NCBI GenBank assembly: GCA_030562195.1
Contig: CM060202.1
Span: 31,858,599-31,922,598 of the forward strand
Source: Nipponacmea schrenckii
Taxonomy: Eukaryota; Mollusca; Gastropoda; Lottiidae
Direction: 5' to 3'
Length of the DNA: 64,000 nt
In this document: positions 39,991 to 52,127 of the stretch, one piece after another
Layout: every line of letters starts with the position of its first letter
How positions within the stretch are numbered: the first letter of the stretch is position 1
Notes under the pieces: model-generated
Told to the model about the DNA's origin: nothing
What the model saw: only the letters and a program-made list of their open reading frames with translations
The model's database searches: none
Translations under genes and position numbers: made by a program

Positions 39991-41981
39991 GATAGCTTGC
40001 CAGGCAAGGTAATATACGCCCACTGGCAGCATTTAATTCAAATAAAAACTTTTCAGTGAGGTTACAATAAGTCGAATGAAATATTCAACCTTCCAACCTA
40101 TTTTTTTCTAGGGTCTCTAGTTTTATTAAAAACTGTAAGGATTGTACCTAATAACAACTCATTAAATATTTTTCGGTATTTTTATGATTTGCAATAGGGT
40201 TCACCCTTAATAATATTTTGATATTTTTAATTCTTAATAAGGCTCATCCTTGGTTGATATTAAACCATTTCAGCGAGTTTTGTCAAAAAGGAATGTTTAA
40301 AGTTGAAAGCGTTTTTGAAAACAGGCGCAATAACTGACACTAAATATTTTTCGATTTATCTGATTTTCAATAGGGTTTATCCTTGTGAGAAAACAAATAC
40401 TAAAGCCAAGTTTCATCAAAATCCATTCAAAATTGTTCTTTCTAGAGTGTTTACGAGTTTAATTGAACGCGTTTTCAAGAACAAGGGCTATAACTGACAA
40501 TAAATATATTTCGATTTATTTGATTTATAATAGGGTTCATCATTGGGTAATAACAAATACTCAAGCCAAGTTTAATCAAAATCCATTAAGAATTGTTCTT
40601 TCTAGAGTGTTTACAAGCTAAAATTGAACGCGTTTTCAAGAACAAGAGCAGTAACTCATACTGAAAAATTTTTCGATTTCGCTGATTTTCAATAGGGTTC
40701 ATCCCTGAGTTATAACACACTCTCACACCAAGTTTCATCGAAATCGGTCAAGAATTGTGCCATGTAGAGTGTTTACGAGACAAAAATCGAACGTGTTTAA
40801 AAGAACAAGGGCAATAATTCATATTAGATATATTTTTAATTTTCAATAGGGCTCATCCCTTGCGATATCAAACAATTTCAGTGAGTTTTGTCAACATTGG
40901 TCATGAATTGTACCTTCTAGAGTGTTTATTAGCCAAAAAGTTAAACCCGTTTTCAAACACAAGGGCAATTACTGACACTAAATATATTTCGATTTATTTG
41001 ATTTTCAACAAGGTTCATCCTTGGGTAAAAACAAATACTCAAGCCAAGTTTTATCAAAATCCATTAAGAATTGTTCTTTCTAGAGTGCTTACAAGCTAAA
41101 ATTGAACGCGTTTTCAAACACAAGGGCAATAACTGATACTAAATATTTTTCGATTTAACTGAATTTCAATAGAGTTCATCCTTAGGTGATTACAAATACT
41201 CATGCCAAGGTATGTCAAAATCGCTCAAGAATTGTGACTTGTAGAGTGTTTACAAGGCAAAAATCCAACACATTTTATAGAACAAGGGCAATAATTCCTA
41301 TTAAATATATTTCGATATGTGCTATTTTCAAAAGGGTTCATTCTTGGGTGATATTAAACAATTTCAGCAAGTTTCGTCAAAATCGGTCAATAAATGTGCT
41401 TTGTAGAGTGTTTACAAGCTAAAAATTGAACGCGTTTTCAAAAACAAGGGCAATAACTGATATAAATTTTTTTTCGATTTGACTGGTTTTCAATAGGCTT
41501 CATCCTTGGGTGATAACAAATACTCAGGCCAAGTTTCATTAAAATCCATTAAGAATTGTTCTTTCTAGAGTGTTTACAAGCTAAAATTGAACGCGTTTTC
41601 AAGAACAAGGGCAATAACTCATACTAAATGTTTTTCGATTTCGCTGATTTTCGATAGGGTTTATCCTTGAGTTATAACATACTCTCAAACCAAGTTTCAT
41701 CAAAATCGGTCAAGAATTGCACGTTGTAGAGTGTTTACGAGCCATTCAAGAACAAGGGCACGAACTCATACTAATTTTTTTCCGATTTCGCTGATTTTCA
41801 ATAGGGTTCATCCTTGCGTGATCATTAACACTCATATTAAGTTTCATCTAAATCCGTCAAGAATTACACCGTGTAGAGTGTTACGAGCTATTGTGGACGG
41901 ACGGACGGACGGACGGACGGACGGACGGACGGACGGATGTGGGTGACGACAATATACGCCCCCCATTTCATGTGGGCGTAT
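39991..41981. mobile_element. 2-kb inverted-terminus element (ATACGCCCAC ends) with about twelve internal repeats
   Basis: Left end ATATACGCCCACTGG at 40012, preceded by about 20 bp belonging to the insert. Right end CATGTGGGCGTATAA at about 41970. The interior is a tandem series of about 160-bp units (GGGTTCATCCTTGGGTGATA, then CCAAGTTTCATCAAAATC, GTGTTTAC, GAACGCGTTTTCA, ACAAGGGCAATAACT), then (GGAC)n at about 41895-41936. Flank comparison with 39010-39035 gives an A-rich empty site (GTAAATGAAAA/AAAGGGGTGG). Short open frames inside are periodic artefacts. Confidence 0.7.
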
Positions 41982-42716
41982 AAAAAAGGGGTGGATGAAT
42001 CTACATCCAATTGTAGTTAGGCTAAAAGTCACTAATGGTAGTGCCGACCAATATTAAAGAATTACCCCCCCCCCCCCTTGACAATTCTGTGGCCTCTACT
42101 GGACCCCCCCCCCCCCCCCGGCCAATTATTCCTATTATCCCTAGAAACGCCACCATCTCCCCAAACATCCTACAAAATTAATCGATTAGTGGCGCTTATG
42201 CTTACTATTTTGACCAAAGTGATGCTTAGGGAAATTATCTAAAGAAAGTCTGATATAGATATTTAGATATAAGAGTATGCCTATCAAGAGTTAGTGGTCG
42301 AAAATACGACTTTTCTTGTAAAACAGGTCGGGTTGTCCTAAAATATGAAGTAAACGAAATCCAATTATCAATGATAATATCAATAAAATTTTAAAAGAAA
42401 TATTTTAGCCATAAATTATGTGAAAAAGGCTTTCGAAAGGTTCATACCTTAGGCGATGTTAACTTATTTTGATGGTATATGTTGTGCGCGTGAAGATATA
42501 AATATTTTTTTTCTATTTTACCTACGATTATGTTATGTTGAGCTTAAGTTTCTCAATAACATTAACAACGGTTGTTTGTTTTGGGCAGTAGTGTTTAACC
42601 AGGTGTGACAGCTGCACCATTTTCAGATTTAATCTCGTTTGTAGTCTTGTAAAGAAGATACATTTTTCGATTTGAATCATTGACAGCTATATGGAGAAAT
42701 ACAGTATTTTAACTTT

Positions 42717-43375
42717 TCATAAACCCCTTTTACACCAGGCCGCGATAAAGCGTTCCGTTCTCGGTCCGGACCAGGCCGCGATTAAATGTGACCATTTACA
42801 TTACACAAAATCATACGTACCGAGAACGGTTCGTTTGTGCAGTGTAAACGGTAAAGGTTCTCGGCACGCTTGTTAGTAGAACTCTTCTGAATGAAGTTAG
42901 AAAGAACCCTTTATGTCACCCAGATTTTGCAATGGCGCTTGATATGGTTATAATTTACTATTTATACCCTTTCTTCGTACGCAGCAGGAAAGAAAGAAAA
43001 AGTTTGAGTATGATCGAGCCCAACTTACACATGGACTTTTATTTGAAATAAGTGCTAAGCAACAAATGCGGCGTTACTAAGCAAGGAGAAATTATATTGT
43101 CATGGCGTTTGTTTACATTCTGTCGGGCAGCTATTTTAGAATTTTAGGAATGATGACGAAATTCCGCTGGCTGGGAACAGTCAAATCGTCTTGGACTCAG
43201 ACCTTCGACCGTTTACATTACACAAATTTATCGAGTCCGTTCTCAGAACCGTTCCGAGACCACCTCTCCGAGGTGGGCCAGCATTGGAACGGTTCTCGAC
43301 ACTTTCGACCGTTTACATTACACAAAATTCATCAGTACCGTTCTCAGAACGGTTCTGAGAACGGAATATTTTTGT
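42717..43375. repeat. Repeats with TTTACATTACACAAA units and palindrome, long version
   Basis: Contains two CCAGGCCGCGATAAA-like units (42738-42790), several GTTTACATTACACAAA units, and the palindrome CCGTTCTCAGAACGG… at 43338-43364. Shared with 4560-4752 and 60010-60245. Confidence 0.5.
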
Positions 43376-43489
43376 AATGAAAAAGGGGTTATATTCAAGG
43401 GAAGAATGAGCACTATGTCCAAAAGTGTTGGTTTCTTTCCTCATATAGAGGTAGAGTAGAGTAATTGTTTTGTTTTTTTGCAATTTTAA

Positions 43490-44831
43490 CAAAACAATTA
43501 TATTATAAAAAACATAACAAAACAGTTTGATATTATATATCACATATAGAGGTACTTCAATATCTAACTAAACAATTCAGAGCGAGATCGCTGAATAAAA
43601 CAGATAATTCATATTTATTGAGACGTGACTGAGAAAGTTACATAATATAATAAAACATTTATTTTTTTATATACGAAGTGTATAAATTTGGTCAAAATTT
43701 GATTGATAAAGCCAGAAAACATAACGTAAAGCTTGCTATAGATAAATTAAGGCCATGAATTCAAATGATCTTATTCATTTAAACCCCGAGGTTGTCAATT
43801 ATCATTTTTTGAAATATGGTATCCAAATTGATTGATCAAAAGCATGTTTATAGAAATATTGAAAATTTTTACCCTGTGTATGAACTTATACTACCATTCA
43901 TGATACGTAATCGACAAGCTATTTATTAATTGTCCTCCAAATTAATTATAAAAATAGCTAACACAGTCTTAGTGTAAAAGAAATTTATTTTGGAGGAACA
44001 TAACATGCACAAAAAAGGCAACAGGAATTTGACTACTACTATGATGTCATAATGTTTCCTCAACACAACATGCCACTGAAAGTTTGTCATAGATAAATAT
44101 AACACTTCCACCTCATATACCATTCCATCGAGAAAAGGGTTATGTTTCATAGTTTTCTAGACATATATCATATTTTTGTTTTATCCTACATTCCTTTAAT
44201 AATATTAAATCATAACTTATAGTCGTTGTTTTTTTTTTTTATCAAAACAGAGATTTTATTCCACGCGAATTCCTATGCTCTCGGAGATGCCGAATTTAAA
44301 AAAACTTTGATATTATATTTTAAAATATTGCATGCATTTTTTAAGTACATGAATATAATTTTAATATGTACAACTGTTTAAATACAACTACCAAATTCTC
44401 AATATCACTATTATAATAGTATTGAAGTTAAATATTATATAAGCAACAAAGTCAAATAACATATAAAAGTGAAATAACGGTAAAAATTTTTTTTTAACAA
44501 TATATGAATTTCTTTTAACTTTCCATTAAAGTCACTATGTCAAATAAGGTAAGTCAATCTTGTTTTAGGACTTTTTTAACCTTATTGGAAACAATGCTTA
44601 TTTCTACTGAAAAAATCAGTGCACACAACATTACCACTATAAGTAAATCGTTATTTCGTAACTATGAAGCCTTTAGTTTATAGTGCTAACTATGATAATC
44701 ATAAGCATATCAAAAATATTATAAAGTAAAGGGCCACCTAAAACCAATGTAAATGTTTCTGTTCTGAATATCTATATAATACTCGCATGTAGATAGTAAT
44801 ATATTGTTCTTAATAATTATCTACAGTTGCT
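43490..44831. other. 3' flank of the receptor copy at 44.8 kb
   Basis: Same AT-rich sequence as 4866-6224. No exon. Confidence 0.55.
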
Positions 44832-45331
44832 TTAATTGGTTTGTTGTTTTTTAGGTTCGGCTATTGAAACTCCTGAAGTTGTGTTATAATAGACAGATGA
44901 GGCTTGACTTGTTGAGTTTTCAGGATTTCTAGAGTCTGCAAAATATGAAAATAAAAATTCCTTCATTGAGGTAAGGATTTTGTATCAGGTATATGAATAG
45001 TACTTTTGTATGTTTTTTGCAATTGTTTAAGCGGCTCTATGCAGAAAGTTTTGTCGTGAAAATAGGACGAATGTCCACGAATTGTTCAGTACAAAATATT
45101 TCCCTCTTTATGTATTGAATGATATTGTACGTGTTTCGAAGAGTAAAACCAACATATTTTTACGAATTTTAAAGATATACTATCATTCTGCAACAGAAAA
45201 CTGTCAATGTATCTTTGAGTACACAAGTAGAGAGTCACTATCTATATAAGATAAAATAATAAAATAACTATATTACAAAATAGAACAAACCTAGATTAAT
45301 ATAATCTGATACTGCTGGAACGTGAGTAACA
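44832..45331 (-). CDS. 3' end of a receptor paralog: exons 18 (44832-44935) and 17 (45291-45331)
   Basis: Exon 17 (41 bp) encodes [13 protein letters not shown]. Exon 18 (104 bp) ends with TAA and has [10 protein letters not shown] and IAEPKKQQTN-like text. Lengths and phases are as in gene A. The rest of the gene is in or beyond the gap that starts at 45340. It may be the lost 3' end of gene B or a separate copy. Confidence 0.7.
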
Positions 45332-45339
45332 CTGGCATT

Positions 45340-45839
45340 NNNNNNNNNNNNNNNNNNNNNNNNNNNNNNNNNNNNNNNNNNNNNNNNNNNNNNNNNNNNN
45401 NNNNNNNNNNNNNNNNNNNNNNNNNNNNNNNNNNNNNNNNNNNNNNNNNNNNNNNNNNNNNNNNNNNNNNNNNNNNNNNNNNNNNNNNNNNNNNNNNNNN
45501 NNNNNNNNNNNNNNNNNNNNNNNNNNNNNNNNNNNNNNNNNNNNNNNNNNNNNNNNNNNNNNNNNNNNNNNNNNNNNNNNNNNNNNNNNNNNNNNNNNNN
45601 NNNNNNNNNNNNNNNNNNNNNNNNNNNNNNNNNNNNNNNNNNNNNNNNNNNNNNNNNNNNNNNNNNNNNNNNNNNNNNNNNNNNNNNNNNNNNNNNNNNN
45701 NNNNNNNNNNNNNNNNNNNNNNNNNNNNNNNNNNNNNNNNNNNNNNNNNNNNNNNNNNNNNNNNNNNNNNNNNNNNNNNNNNNNNNNNNNNNNNNNNNNN
45801 NNNNNNNNNNNNNNNNNNNNNNNNNNNNNNNNNNNNNNN
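45340..45839. other. Assembly gap (500 N)
   Basis: Exactly 500 N. Left side is just past exon 17; right side starts inside an exon-2-like EGF exon. About ten internal exons expected between them are absent, so the true gap is much longer or the two sides belong to different copies. Confidence 1.
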
Positions 45840-46184
45840 TTATATTATTTAAACAATGACAGGTATAGCTATTTTTAAATCCAAAATTGTAACCTGAAAT
45901 ATAACAATATAATATTCTTTGTAACAAACAATAGTTACAGTATCATATCTTATATTATTTAAACAATGGCAGATATAAGTATTGTTAAATCTAATATGAA
46001 AATATAAAACCTTATCAATAGAGTATTCGACCTATAAATATAATGATGATTAAAATTATGTTTTATTGATTTCAGTTCGGAAAGCTTTTGTTACCTCCCT
46101 TTTAAAGGTCGTAGCAGAAATTGACTGGACCATGGTCGGGTGTCGTTATTGATTCTTGACCATGAGTCACAATACAAGAATTAA
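45840..46184. other. Segment duplicated at 54838-55179 (exon-2-like remnant plus intron)
   Basis: Begins in a partial minus-strand EGF exon (45840-45893: [18 protein letters not shown], then N). The following intron DNA matches 54894-55179 almost base for base. A further decayed exon-2 piece is at about 45950-46000. Confidence 0.65.
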
Positions 46185-47515
46185 CTAGAACTGTGAACAG
46201 CTCCGAGCGTGGCAACTATGCGTTATCCCATGGATTTCGAACATTTTGAAACTTCTAACCTGCTAGCTTTCAATTCCGGTACTTTTCAGCCTCCAATTGT
46301 GGAACAAGCGTAACAATATTGTTAGATCTATAGACAGCTGATGTCAAGGCCATTCTATATGGAAAATTTCAAGGTCATTGAAGGTGAAGGTCACAAGATT
46401 TAGAATTTCAAATTTTAAAAAAATTCAAACGGGCATAAATAATAAATGACGGACTAATTAAATTTTAAAGAAAATTTGCCATTCTCGGAAAAATGGCGCA
46501 TGCGCAACTAGCAATTAGAATTTTTTTCTTCTCGGGGGATACAAATTATTTTGTATAGCTAATATATACTGTTTTTGCTTACATTCTTGAATTACACGGG
46601 ATGTAGGGTCGCCTGAAATGAGATAAAAAACCGGAAGTCCCCACGCCCAAACCGGAAGTGATCAAAAAATTTTGATGATATATTTTTAATTGTGTTGCGT
46701 ATTTATCTATATCCTGTAAATTTCAGATCGATCCGAACATTAGAGCCCGAAAGTGTAATATAACCGTCCAAAATTGCAAAATAGTCAGATTTCGGTGGGC
46801 TATAAAACCGGAAGTTAATATTTGTCATGCAATATCAGCACATCTATAGACAGCTGAGGTCAAGGACATTCTACATCTCAAATGTCAAGGTCATTGAAGG
46901 TCAAGGTCACGAGATATAGAGTTTTAAATTTTTGAAAAATTCGAACGGGCATAAAAAAAATTCAAATTCGAAAATCAAAATTCTGTTCCCAACATTTTTT
47001 AGATAAAGTATCAAGGTTTTGATAGACACCAAAATCATAAAAATCGGTCAATAATTGGCGGACTTATTAAATTTTTTAAAAAAATTTGCCATTTTTGAAA
47101 ACTGCGCATGCGCAACATTCAATTTAATTTTTCTTCATCTCAGGGGATTAAAATCATTTAGTATAGCTTAAATATACTGTTTTTGTTTAGATTCTTGAAT
47201 TACATGGGAAGCAGGGTCGCCCGACATGAGACGAAAAAACCGGAAGTCCCCACGCCCAAACCGGAAGTGATCAAAAAATTTTGATGATGTAGTTTTAATT
47301 GCGCTGCCTATCTATCTATATCCTGTAAATTTCAGACCGATCCGACTATTAGGGCCCGAGCTAGCTTGAAATCTTATTTGCATATTATGCAATTAGCCAC
47401 TTTCGGGTTAGCGAAAATATTATGTTAGATATTCATTTTTGATTCCAGCCCATATAAAAACCATTGGTGAAAACAAAAATAGTCTATCTTTTTCCGTTTG
47501 GGCTAGCGAGCTTCC

Positions 47516-47584
<69 letters not shown>

Positions 47585-47624
47585 GAACGAAAACAAAGCG
47601 TGACAAATTTTATTTGCCACGCAA
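46185..47624 (-). mobile_element. Helentron/HINE-like non-autonomous element, single copy
   Basis: On the minus strand it starts TTGCGTGGCAAATAAA and ends TTGCCACGCTCGGAGCTGTT, then CACAGTTCTAG. There is a subterminal inverted repeat (GCGTGGCAA/TTGCCACGC), a hairpin (AGCTGT-TC-ACAGTT) and a terminal CTAG before T. The empty site is present at 55179/55180, with no target duplication. The interior has a duplicated half of about 520 bp (46328 and 46849), several ACCGGAAGT motifs, and a 64-bp A run at 47517-47580 followed by TCCGAACG, as in the array at 21529. Confidence 0.8.
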
Positions 47625-47940
47625 TTATCTTTAATCAAAATTAGTAAGGAGCGTGCTTGTCTAATTATTGATCTGAAAACAACTATTACAAAAGTGGTCA
47701 ATAAGGGTTCAAGCATGACTCATCGCTACGGCCAGAAAGTATGACCAAATATGGTATGTATGGGATAGGGAGATATGCTCGCTGACGAACTGGGAAGCAA
47801 GGTTTTAGTTTTTCGTCTTTCGTGGTTCGTAATTCGTGGCTTTTGGTTTTTGTCAGTAAATTGAGTCGTTAGTGTTAGTTTTGTTGGGTTGCTCTTACTA
47901 AATACTATCACTTTAGATTTATTGGCATTTTATCTCAAGT
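47625..47940. other. Segment duplicated at 55180-55445
   Basis: Matches 55180-55445 closely (AATTATCTTTAATCAAAATT onward). No exon recognised. The short frames here have no family resemblance. Confidence 0.55.
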
Positions 47941-47944
47941 TTCC

Positions 47945-49290
47945 ATGTACTACAATAGATTTTTCCAATAGATTTTGCAAGGCTCGTTCAAGATTGTCAA
48001 GAGTACAGTATCATCCGCAAAAAGGAAAAAGTAAATGATGGTATTACATATTTTAACTAAATCTGGGTCATCACTATCAAGACAATTTTTTATGTCACCT
48101 AATAAATAACAAGAATAGCAATGGTGAAAGTGGTTCACCTTGTTTCACTCCTGAAAAATTATTAAACTTTTCAGATAATTGGCCTTTAAACTTGATGATA
48201 CATTGATCTTATAATATTTTTCCTTTTACTGCCAACGATAACAGTTTTAAGATATCATGATTAAACGCGATATAAAAAATGAAAAAATCACAATAAATTG
48301 TATTATCGTGATGATACTGGAAATAATATGTATAGTATCGTGATATCAATGTTTTTATCTGCATCAGGTTTCGTTGGGACTCCATATCTCCATGTAAAGC
48401 AGTATTCTTAGGAACTGTCAGATAAGATTGGGTTTGAGTGACCATCAATATCATAAAATTACTCTAAATTACCCATTGGTCAAATTTTCTATCCAGATTT
48501 GATCTAATTAAAAGATCGATATGAAAATATTCATGACAAATTGTTATCATAATATCTGATAAGTATATTGTTCATGGTATTGTATTTTATTGCGATAATG
48601 CGATAATTTGAGTTTTGAACGATACGATATTATATTGATTTGGATAATCGCGATATGGCGATTAATAATAATATCGTTGCTACCTTACTGCCGACCCTAC
48701 CGAATGAATCTTAGCCAGAAGGAAGTTCCTATCCACTAAATCAAATGCTTTCCCTAAGTCAATAAATGTACAATATAATTTTTTGCCATTGTTAATCGAA
48801 TGGTTAATCACTCCGTTAAGAATAAAGATTGCGTCTAACGTGCTGTTTAAGCTTACTATTGGACTCGCACCATTTTGTTTGCAGTTAAGTGTCAATGAGA
48901 AAATAATGCTAAAAATTTGGCATAGTAATGGGATAAGAAGGTCAGACCCTTCCTTAAATAATTCGTTGAATAATTGATCGGGACCCGTACTTTTTTCATA
49001 TTTGATTTTTTGATGGCTAGCTCGACGTCCCTATCTGAAATATCCCTATCTAGGCTTACAATGTAGATATCAGAATCTGACGATCGGTAGCCGTAAATTT
49101 CCTTAAAGTGACAAATAAAGTCCTCAGAAGTTAAATTTGTCTTAGTTACTCTAGATTTTTGACGTTTTAAATTGTTCCAGAGAAGTTTAGGATTCGATTT
49201 GGCAATTGTATTTATATTTTGACCGACCTTTCTCCCATTAGTAGCCTTAGCTCTGCGTTTAACCTTTTTATATGAACTTCGACTAGAACA
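47945..49290 (-). pseudogene. LINE reverse transcriptase fragment with an internal insertion
   Basis: Minus-strand frames in order: KRRAKATNGRKVGQNI and NPKLLWNNLKRQKSR (about 49270-49140), the connector to about 48980, and SLNSTLDAIFILNGVINHSI with LYCTFIDLGKAFDLVDR (first catalytic Asp, 48895-48680). After a non-coding insertion of about 490 bp (48195-48690) it continues with GVKQGEPLSPLL (about 48130) and LFADDTVLL (48000). Order and motifs are those of a CR1/Jockey-group LINE. Frameshifts throughout. It sits where exons 11-18 of gene B would be expected. Confidence 0.75.
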
Positions 49291-49436
49291 GAATGATTTT
49301 ATGTGATAGGGTTGTGATGGTCATGTGAAGAGCTACATTCAACAGGGCCTAATTTTTAAGTCGACATCAGAGGCTGAAAAATAAATATCGGATTATCCCC
49401 ATGTCCATTAACAATATGTCTACGTCAATGACATAC

Positions 49437-50375
49437 CTTTACTACAGTCTATTGGACTATATCCCACAAAACATCCACCAATACATTCTCCGGTTACATG
49501 ATCACACTTTGAATTCTTCAGACATTTTCTATTATTACAATTCTTCTGACAACCAGTACCATAGTAACCACTAGGACATTCTGATATTTAAAAATACAAT
49601 AAACTTTCCTTAAATTGTGACAATATAATTAGTATCGGTTTATGAATTTGATTTGTGTCTTTCACTTTTTCAACAACTAAGTATGTGAGTTTCTAACATT
49701 TCTATAAGAATTAGAATTCAAATGAGAAAATACATCATATTGATACTAGTAAATTTATTAGTTGACTACCTTGAGTACAATCTAAAACTGTTGGATTATA
49801 CCCGACAGAACATCCACCAATACATTCTCCTGTTACATGATCACACCTTGAATTCTTCAGGCATTTTCTATTATTACAATTCTTCTGACAACCAGCACCA
49901 TAGAAACCATCAGGACATTCTGATATTTAAATATAACAGGAAAATTAATTAAATGCAGACCCCGTTTGTTCATATAAAAACCACTGTTAGAACATCAGCA
50001 AAGGCCCAAACATTAAGATGTAATAGGGTATTGATGGTCCATGTAAAAAGCTACATGATAGTAATCCCAGGTTTGCAAATAAAAAAAACACTAGTCCTCA
50101 TTCAACAGGTTTAATTTTTCATTCGACACCAACAGACAACTTTCCAAATAGCTATCAGAGGCTGGTATAGATTGCCGTCAAAAATATATGCGAATTATCA
50201 ACATGCGAAGATGTCTACGTCAATGGCATACCTTTACTACAATCTATTGGACTATATCCCACAGAACATCCACCAATACATTCTCCTGTTACATGATCAC
50301 ACTTTGAATTCTTCAGACATTTTCTATTATTACAATTCTTCTGACAACCAGCACCATAGAAACCACTAGGACATT
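49437..50375 (-). CDS. Gene B exons 8-10: EGF-like repeats
   Basis: Three phase 1-1 exons (144, 150, 144 bp), each with eight cysteines and the shared [16 protein letters not shown] and [16 protein letters not shown] text (the exon at 49437 has GYYGTGC and GCSVGY variants). Nearly identical to gene A exons 8-10. Confidence 0.75.
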
Positions 50376-50454
50376 CTGATATTTAAACATACAATAAACT
50401 GTCCTTGAATTTGTCTATAATATTATTGAACAACCCGGTTTATCAATTCAAAAC

Positions 50455-51345
50455 TCACCTTCTATATAACATGATTTACTTCTCTTCTGTACAATTATCT
50501 TCTATAAAACCTGGTTTACTTACATTCTGCTATCATCTTCTATATAATCTGATTAAATAACCTACCGTTCAATTATTTCTCTATAACCTGGTTTACCTAC
50601 CTACAGTACACCCATCTTCTCTATAACCGTGTTTAATTACCTACTGTACAGTCATTTTCTCTATAATATTGTTTACTGATCCACTGTACAATTATCTTCT
50701 CTATAACCTGGTTAACTTACTATTATTTTCTCTATTCCCTAGTTTTACCCTAGATTTTTACAATCATCTGCTATATAACCCTCGTTTACCTACCTACTGT
50801 ACACTTGATAATCAAACCAAACCAAACCAAACCAAACCAACAACCACCAACAACAACCACCATGATCATAAACGAGTTTTGGAAGAATGTAGAAGACTGA
50901 ATCACTCACGCCAACACCATCCAGGGCCGAGTTTCACCGCCATGACATTCGTTCCGACCAGATCGTACGATTTCTCAAACCACACCAAACCAACAGTTTT
51001 CTAAATCATCCAATTGATTCAAAATCCACTACCAACGACCACCAAAGTGCAACTACCTAGTTTGCGATATCAGCAATTGCTGGAAGCGAACGTTAACCCG
51101 CCATTTACCTACCTACCTACCTACCTACTGTACAATCACCATCTCTGTAATCTGGTTTACTTAGCTACTGTACAATCATCTTCTCTATAACCGGGTTTAC
51201 TTACCTACTGTACAATCACCATCTCTATAACCTGGTGTATTATAACCTACTGTACAATCATTTTCTCAATAATCCTCGTTTACTTACCTACTGTTCAATC
51301 ATCATCTTTATAACCTGGTTTACTTACCTACTGTACATATAATAC
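50455..51345. repeat. Exon-tail minisatellite of gene B, with an unrelated insertion
   Basis: About 14 units of about 40 bp of the family described at 26215, split by about 300 bp (about 50811-51112) that opens with a CCAAA repeat and ends in CTACCTACCTAC. The array ends directly in the intron upstream of the lost exon 6, so the deletion of exons 6-7 ended inside the array. Confidence 0.75.
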
Positions 51346-51453
51346 TTATAATGCATATTCTGTAATCAATTCGCGTCAGTTATGATGATGACATCCTTAG
51401 ACAATAAGACATTTCTTTAAAACTGTGTAGCAGTGGAATTATAAAAAACTTAC

Positions 51454-52127
51454 TTGTATTGCAACTATCACCATGCCATCCTTTCTGACAACCGTTAGGA
51501 CATTTACCAGTTATAACATCACATTTATCATAGTTTAAACAATGACAGAAATTATTACATTCTGAACCATACGTTCCTCGAGAACATACTGTAATAGATA
51601 AACAATACTTTACATTTCTTTAATAGTGAAAATAAAGTACTTAGTTAGCAATGAACTGTAATGAACAGGCCTAAAGACATATTATTTTCATTTGAAAACA
51701 AACTGTAATTTGAGATAAGTTTCACCTTGAATATAATAGTTTTCAACTCGATTTTACATCCTTACACTATATAATATATAATATGACTTTGTTATTAAAA
51801 TTTGGAACCAAGAATGCTTTACCTATTTTAACGTTATCGATTGGTATTCATCCAACTCGAATGGTCTTAATTACCTTATCAGAGATCAAAACATTTGTAT
51901 TAAAGGATGTCCTTCCATAGGACTTATTTAATACTTACTGTATATTTCAACTTCACATAAATGAATATAAGATTGAGGAACAGAGTATCGACTTATATTG
52001 ACATAACGACCAGTTAAAGTTCTACTACATTCTACTGGAAATACAGCAGCAGGGTTTGAATCACTAGTATGTTGAAAACATAATTCACCGTCAATATGTA
52101 CTAAAAATCCTTTTAGATATTCCAATC
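51454..52127 (-). CDS. Gene B exons 4 and 5: lectin second half and EGF
   Basis: Exon 4 (51939-52127, 189 bp): RLEYLKGFLVHIDGELCF, then VFPVECSRTLTGRYVNISRY and LCEVEIY. Exon 5 (51454-51588, 135 bp): [19 protein letters not shown]. Both intact, phase 1-1. Confidence 0.8.

Noticed and set aside
47420..47716. Frame with a long poly-Phe stretch
   Set aside because: Reading of the 64-bp A run at 47517-47580 in the Helitron-like element.
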